5,918 bases of DNA from Deltaproteobacteria bacterium (GTDB lineage: Bacteria; Desulfobacterota; Desulfobulbia; Desulfobulbales; UBA5123). The stretch's first letter is position 1, and each line of letters begins with the position of its first letter. The notes under the pieces are model-generated. The model did no database searches, was not told the DNA's origin, and saw only the letters and a list, made by a program, of their open reading frames with translations. Below are positions 5,279 to 5,918 of the stretch, in pieces. Both the position numbers and the translations under genes were made by a program. The stretch spans positions 1-5,918 of the forward strand of contig JAJYKH010000039.1 of assembly GCA_021788685.1 (NCBI GenBank), in the 5' to 3' direction.

Positions 5279-5918
5279 TCACAGCTCTTCCCCCAGAGCA
5301 TTCCAGAAGGCGGCGCGCAGCTCCTTGAGCTTGAAAGGCTTTTGGACGACGCTGCTGAACCCGTATTGCCGGTAGTCGCTCATGACCGGATCGGTGGCGT
5401 AGCCGCTCGCCGCGATCACTCTGGCCTCCTGGTCCAGCTCGAGCAGCTTCCGGGCCGCCTCCCGCCCGCCCATGCCGCCGCGGACGGTCAAGTCCATCAG
5501 CACCGCGCTGAACGGCCTGCCCATGCGCCGCGCCTGGACGTAGGCCTTGATCGCTTCCAGACCGTCAGAGGCGCTCTCCACCTCGTAGCCGAGGTGCCGG
5601 AGCATCTCGCCGGCAATCTCCTTCACCGTCTCATCATCGTCCATGACCAGAACCCGGCCTTGGCCGGCAAGCGGTATCTCGTCCGGCGCCTCCCTTCCGG
5701 GCGCCGCCGCCTGTCGAGAGGCGGGGAGGTAAAAGCGGAAGACGGCGCCCTTGCTCGGCTGGGACTCCACTTCGATGTGGCCCTGGTGCTTCTTGATGAT
5801 GGAATAGCAGACCGCGAGCCCCAGACCGCTTCCCCGCGGCTTGGTGGTGTAGTAAGGATCGAAGATCCGCGCCAGGTGGCTCTCGGGAATGCCGCCGCCC
5901 GTGTCCCGCACCGAGACC
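5279..5918 (-). CDS. Hybrid sensor histidine kinase, C-terminal part (ATPase end plus receiver)
   Basis: Partial at its 5' end: the frame is open to the window edge, so the sensor region, dimerisation histidine and N box are not visible. About 212 residues remain. The first 65 are the end of a HATPase_c domain: VSVRDTGGGIP (G1), FDPYYTTK (F box), GSGLGLAV (G2) and the closing strand VFRFYLP. A linker of about 20 residues leads to a receiver domain with the acidic DDD cluster, phospho-acceptor Asp in AVLMDLTV (codon at 5494-5492), Ser in AASGYA and Lys in QKPF. The order kinase-then-receiver means phosphate may pass internally or out to a separate histidine phosphotransferase; no DNA-binding domain follows. 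The GTG at 5911 is an internal valine of the G1 region, not a start. The gene ends 21 bp before the deacetylase start, so the two are likely one operon. Confidence 0.93.
   Translation of the reverse strand, partial: VSVRDTGGGIPESHLARIFDPYYTTKPRGSGLGLAVCYSIIKKHQGHIEVESQPSKGAVFRFYLPASRQAAAPGREAPDEIPLAGQGRVLVMDDDETVKEIAGEMLRHLGYEVESASDGLEAIKAYVQARRMGRPFSAVLMDLTVRGGMGGREAARKLLELDQEARVIAASGYATDPVMSDYRQYGFSSVVQKPFKLKELRAAFWNALGEEL

Noticed and set aside
1..5918. CRISPR array, insertion sequence or rRNA
   Set aside because: No regularly spaced direct repeats, transposase frame or rRNA-like sequence is visible.

Overview
The window is GC-rich bacterial DNA. Gene content and protein style point to Desulfuromonadota, most like the Geobacter group. 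The clues are a Pal lipoprotein with the GNCDERGT signature, a short-form alpha-glucan phosphorylase, and a hybrid histidine kinase whose receiver carries the GGMGGREA and SGYATDPVMSDYRQYGF blocks common there. The assignment is inferred from sequence style; no search was run.

Layout. Positions 1-213 hold no gene but are dense in nested inverted repeats. Next comes a single-gene unit on the minus strand: pal (266-814), with a good Shine-Dalgarno site, a candidate promoter near 891-919 and a strong intrinsic terminator at 206-243. A 449-bp divergent intergenic region (815-1263) separates it from a plus-strand pair: glgP-type alpha-glucan phosphorylase (1264-3459), then a PEP synthase/pyruvate phosphate dikinase regulatory protein (3523-4359). 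On the right, a minus-strand pair converges on these: the 3' end of a hybrid sensor kinase gene (5279-5918, cut by the window edge) followed 21 bp later by a PIG-L/LmbE-type deacetylase (4347 to about 5257). The convergent genes overlap by 13 bp at their stop codons.

How the genes fit together. The phosphorylase and the dikinase/synthase regulator look like one carbon-flow unit: one releases glucose-1-phosphate from storage glucan, the other sets PEP-pyruvate interconversion by reversible phosphorylation of its target enzyme. The kinase-deacetylase pair suggests a signal-responsive envelope or small-molecule deacetylation function, but its substrate cannot be read from sequence. Pal is an envelope-anchoring lipoprotein that here stands apart from any visible tol genes.

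Most notable observations: (1) the left-end element, whose minus-strand transcript could form a 21-bp helix in which every apparent mismatch becomes a G-U pair; (2) four copies of a 10-bp motif in that element, arranged so that two mutually exclusive folds are possible; (3) a probable frameshift in a C5 run just after the well-placed start codon of the deacetylase; (4) an 8-bp inverted repeat bracketing the -35 box of the likely glgP promoter.
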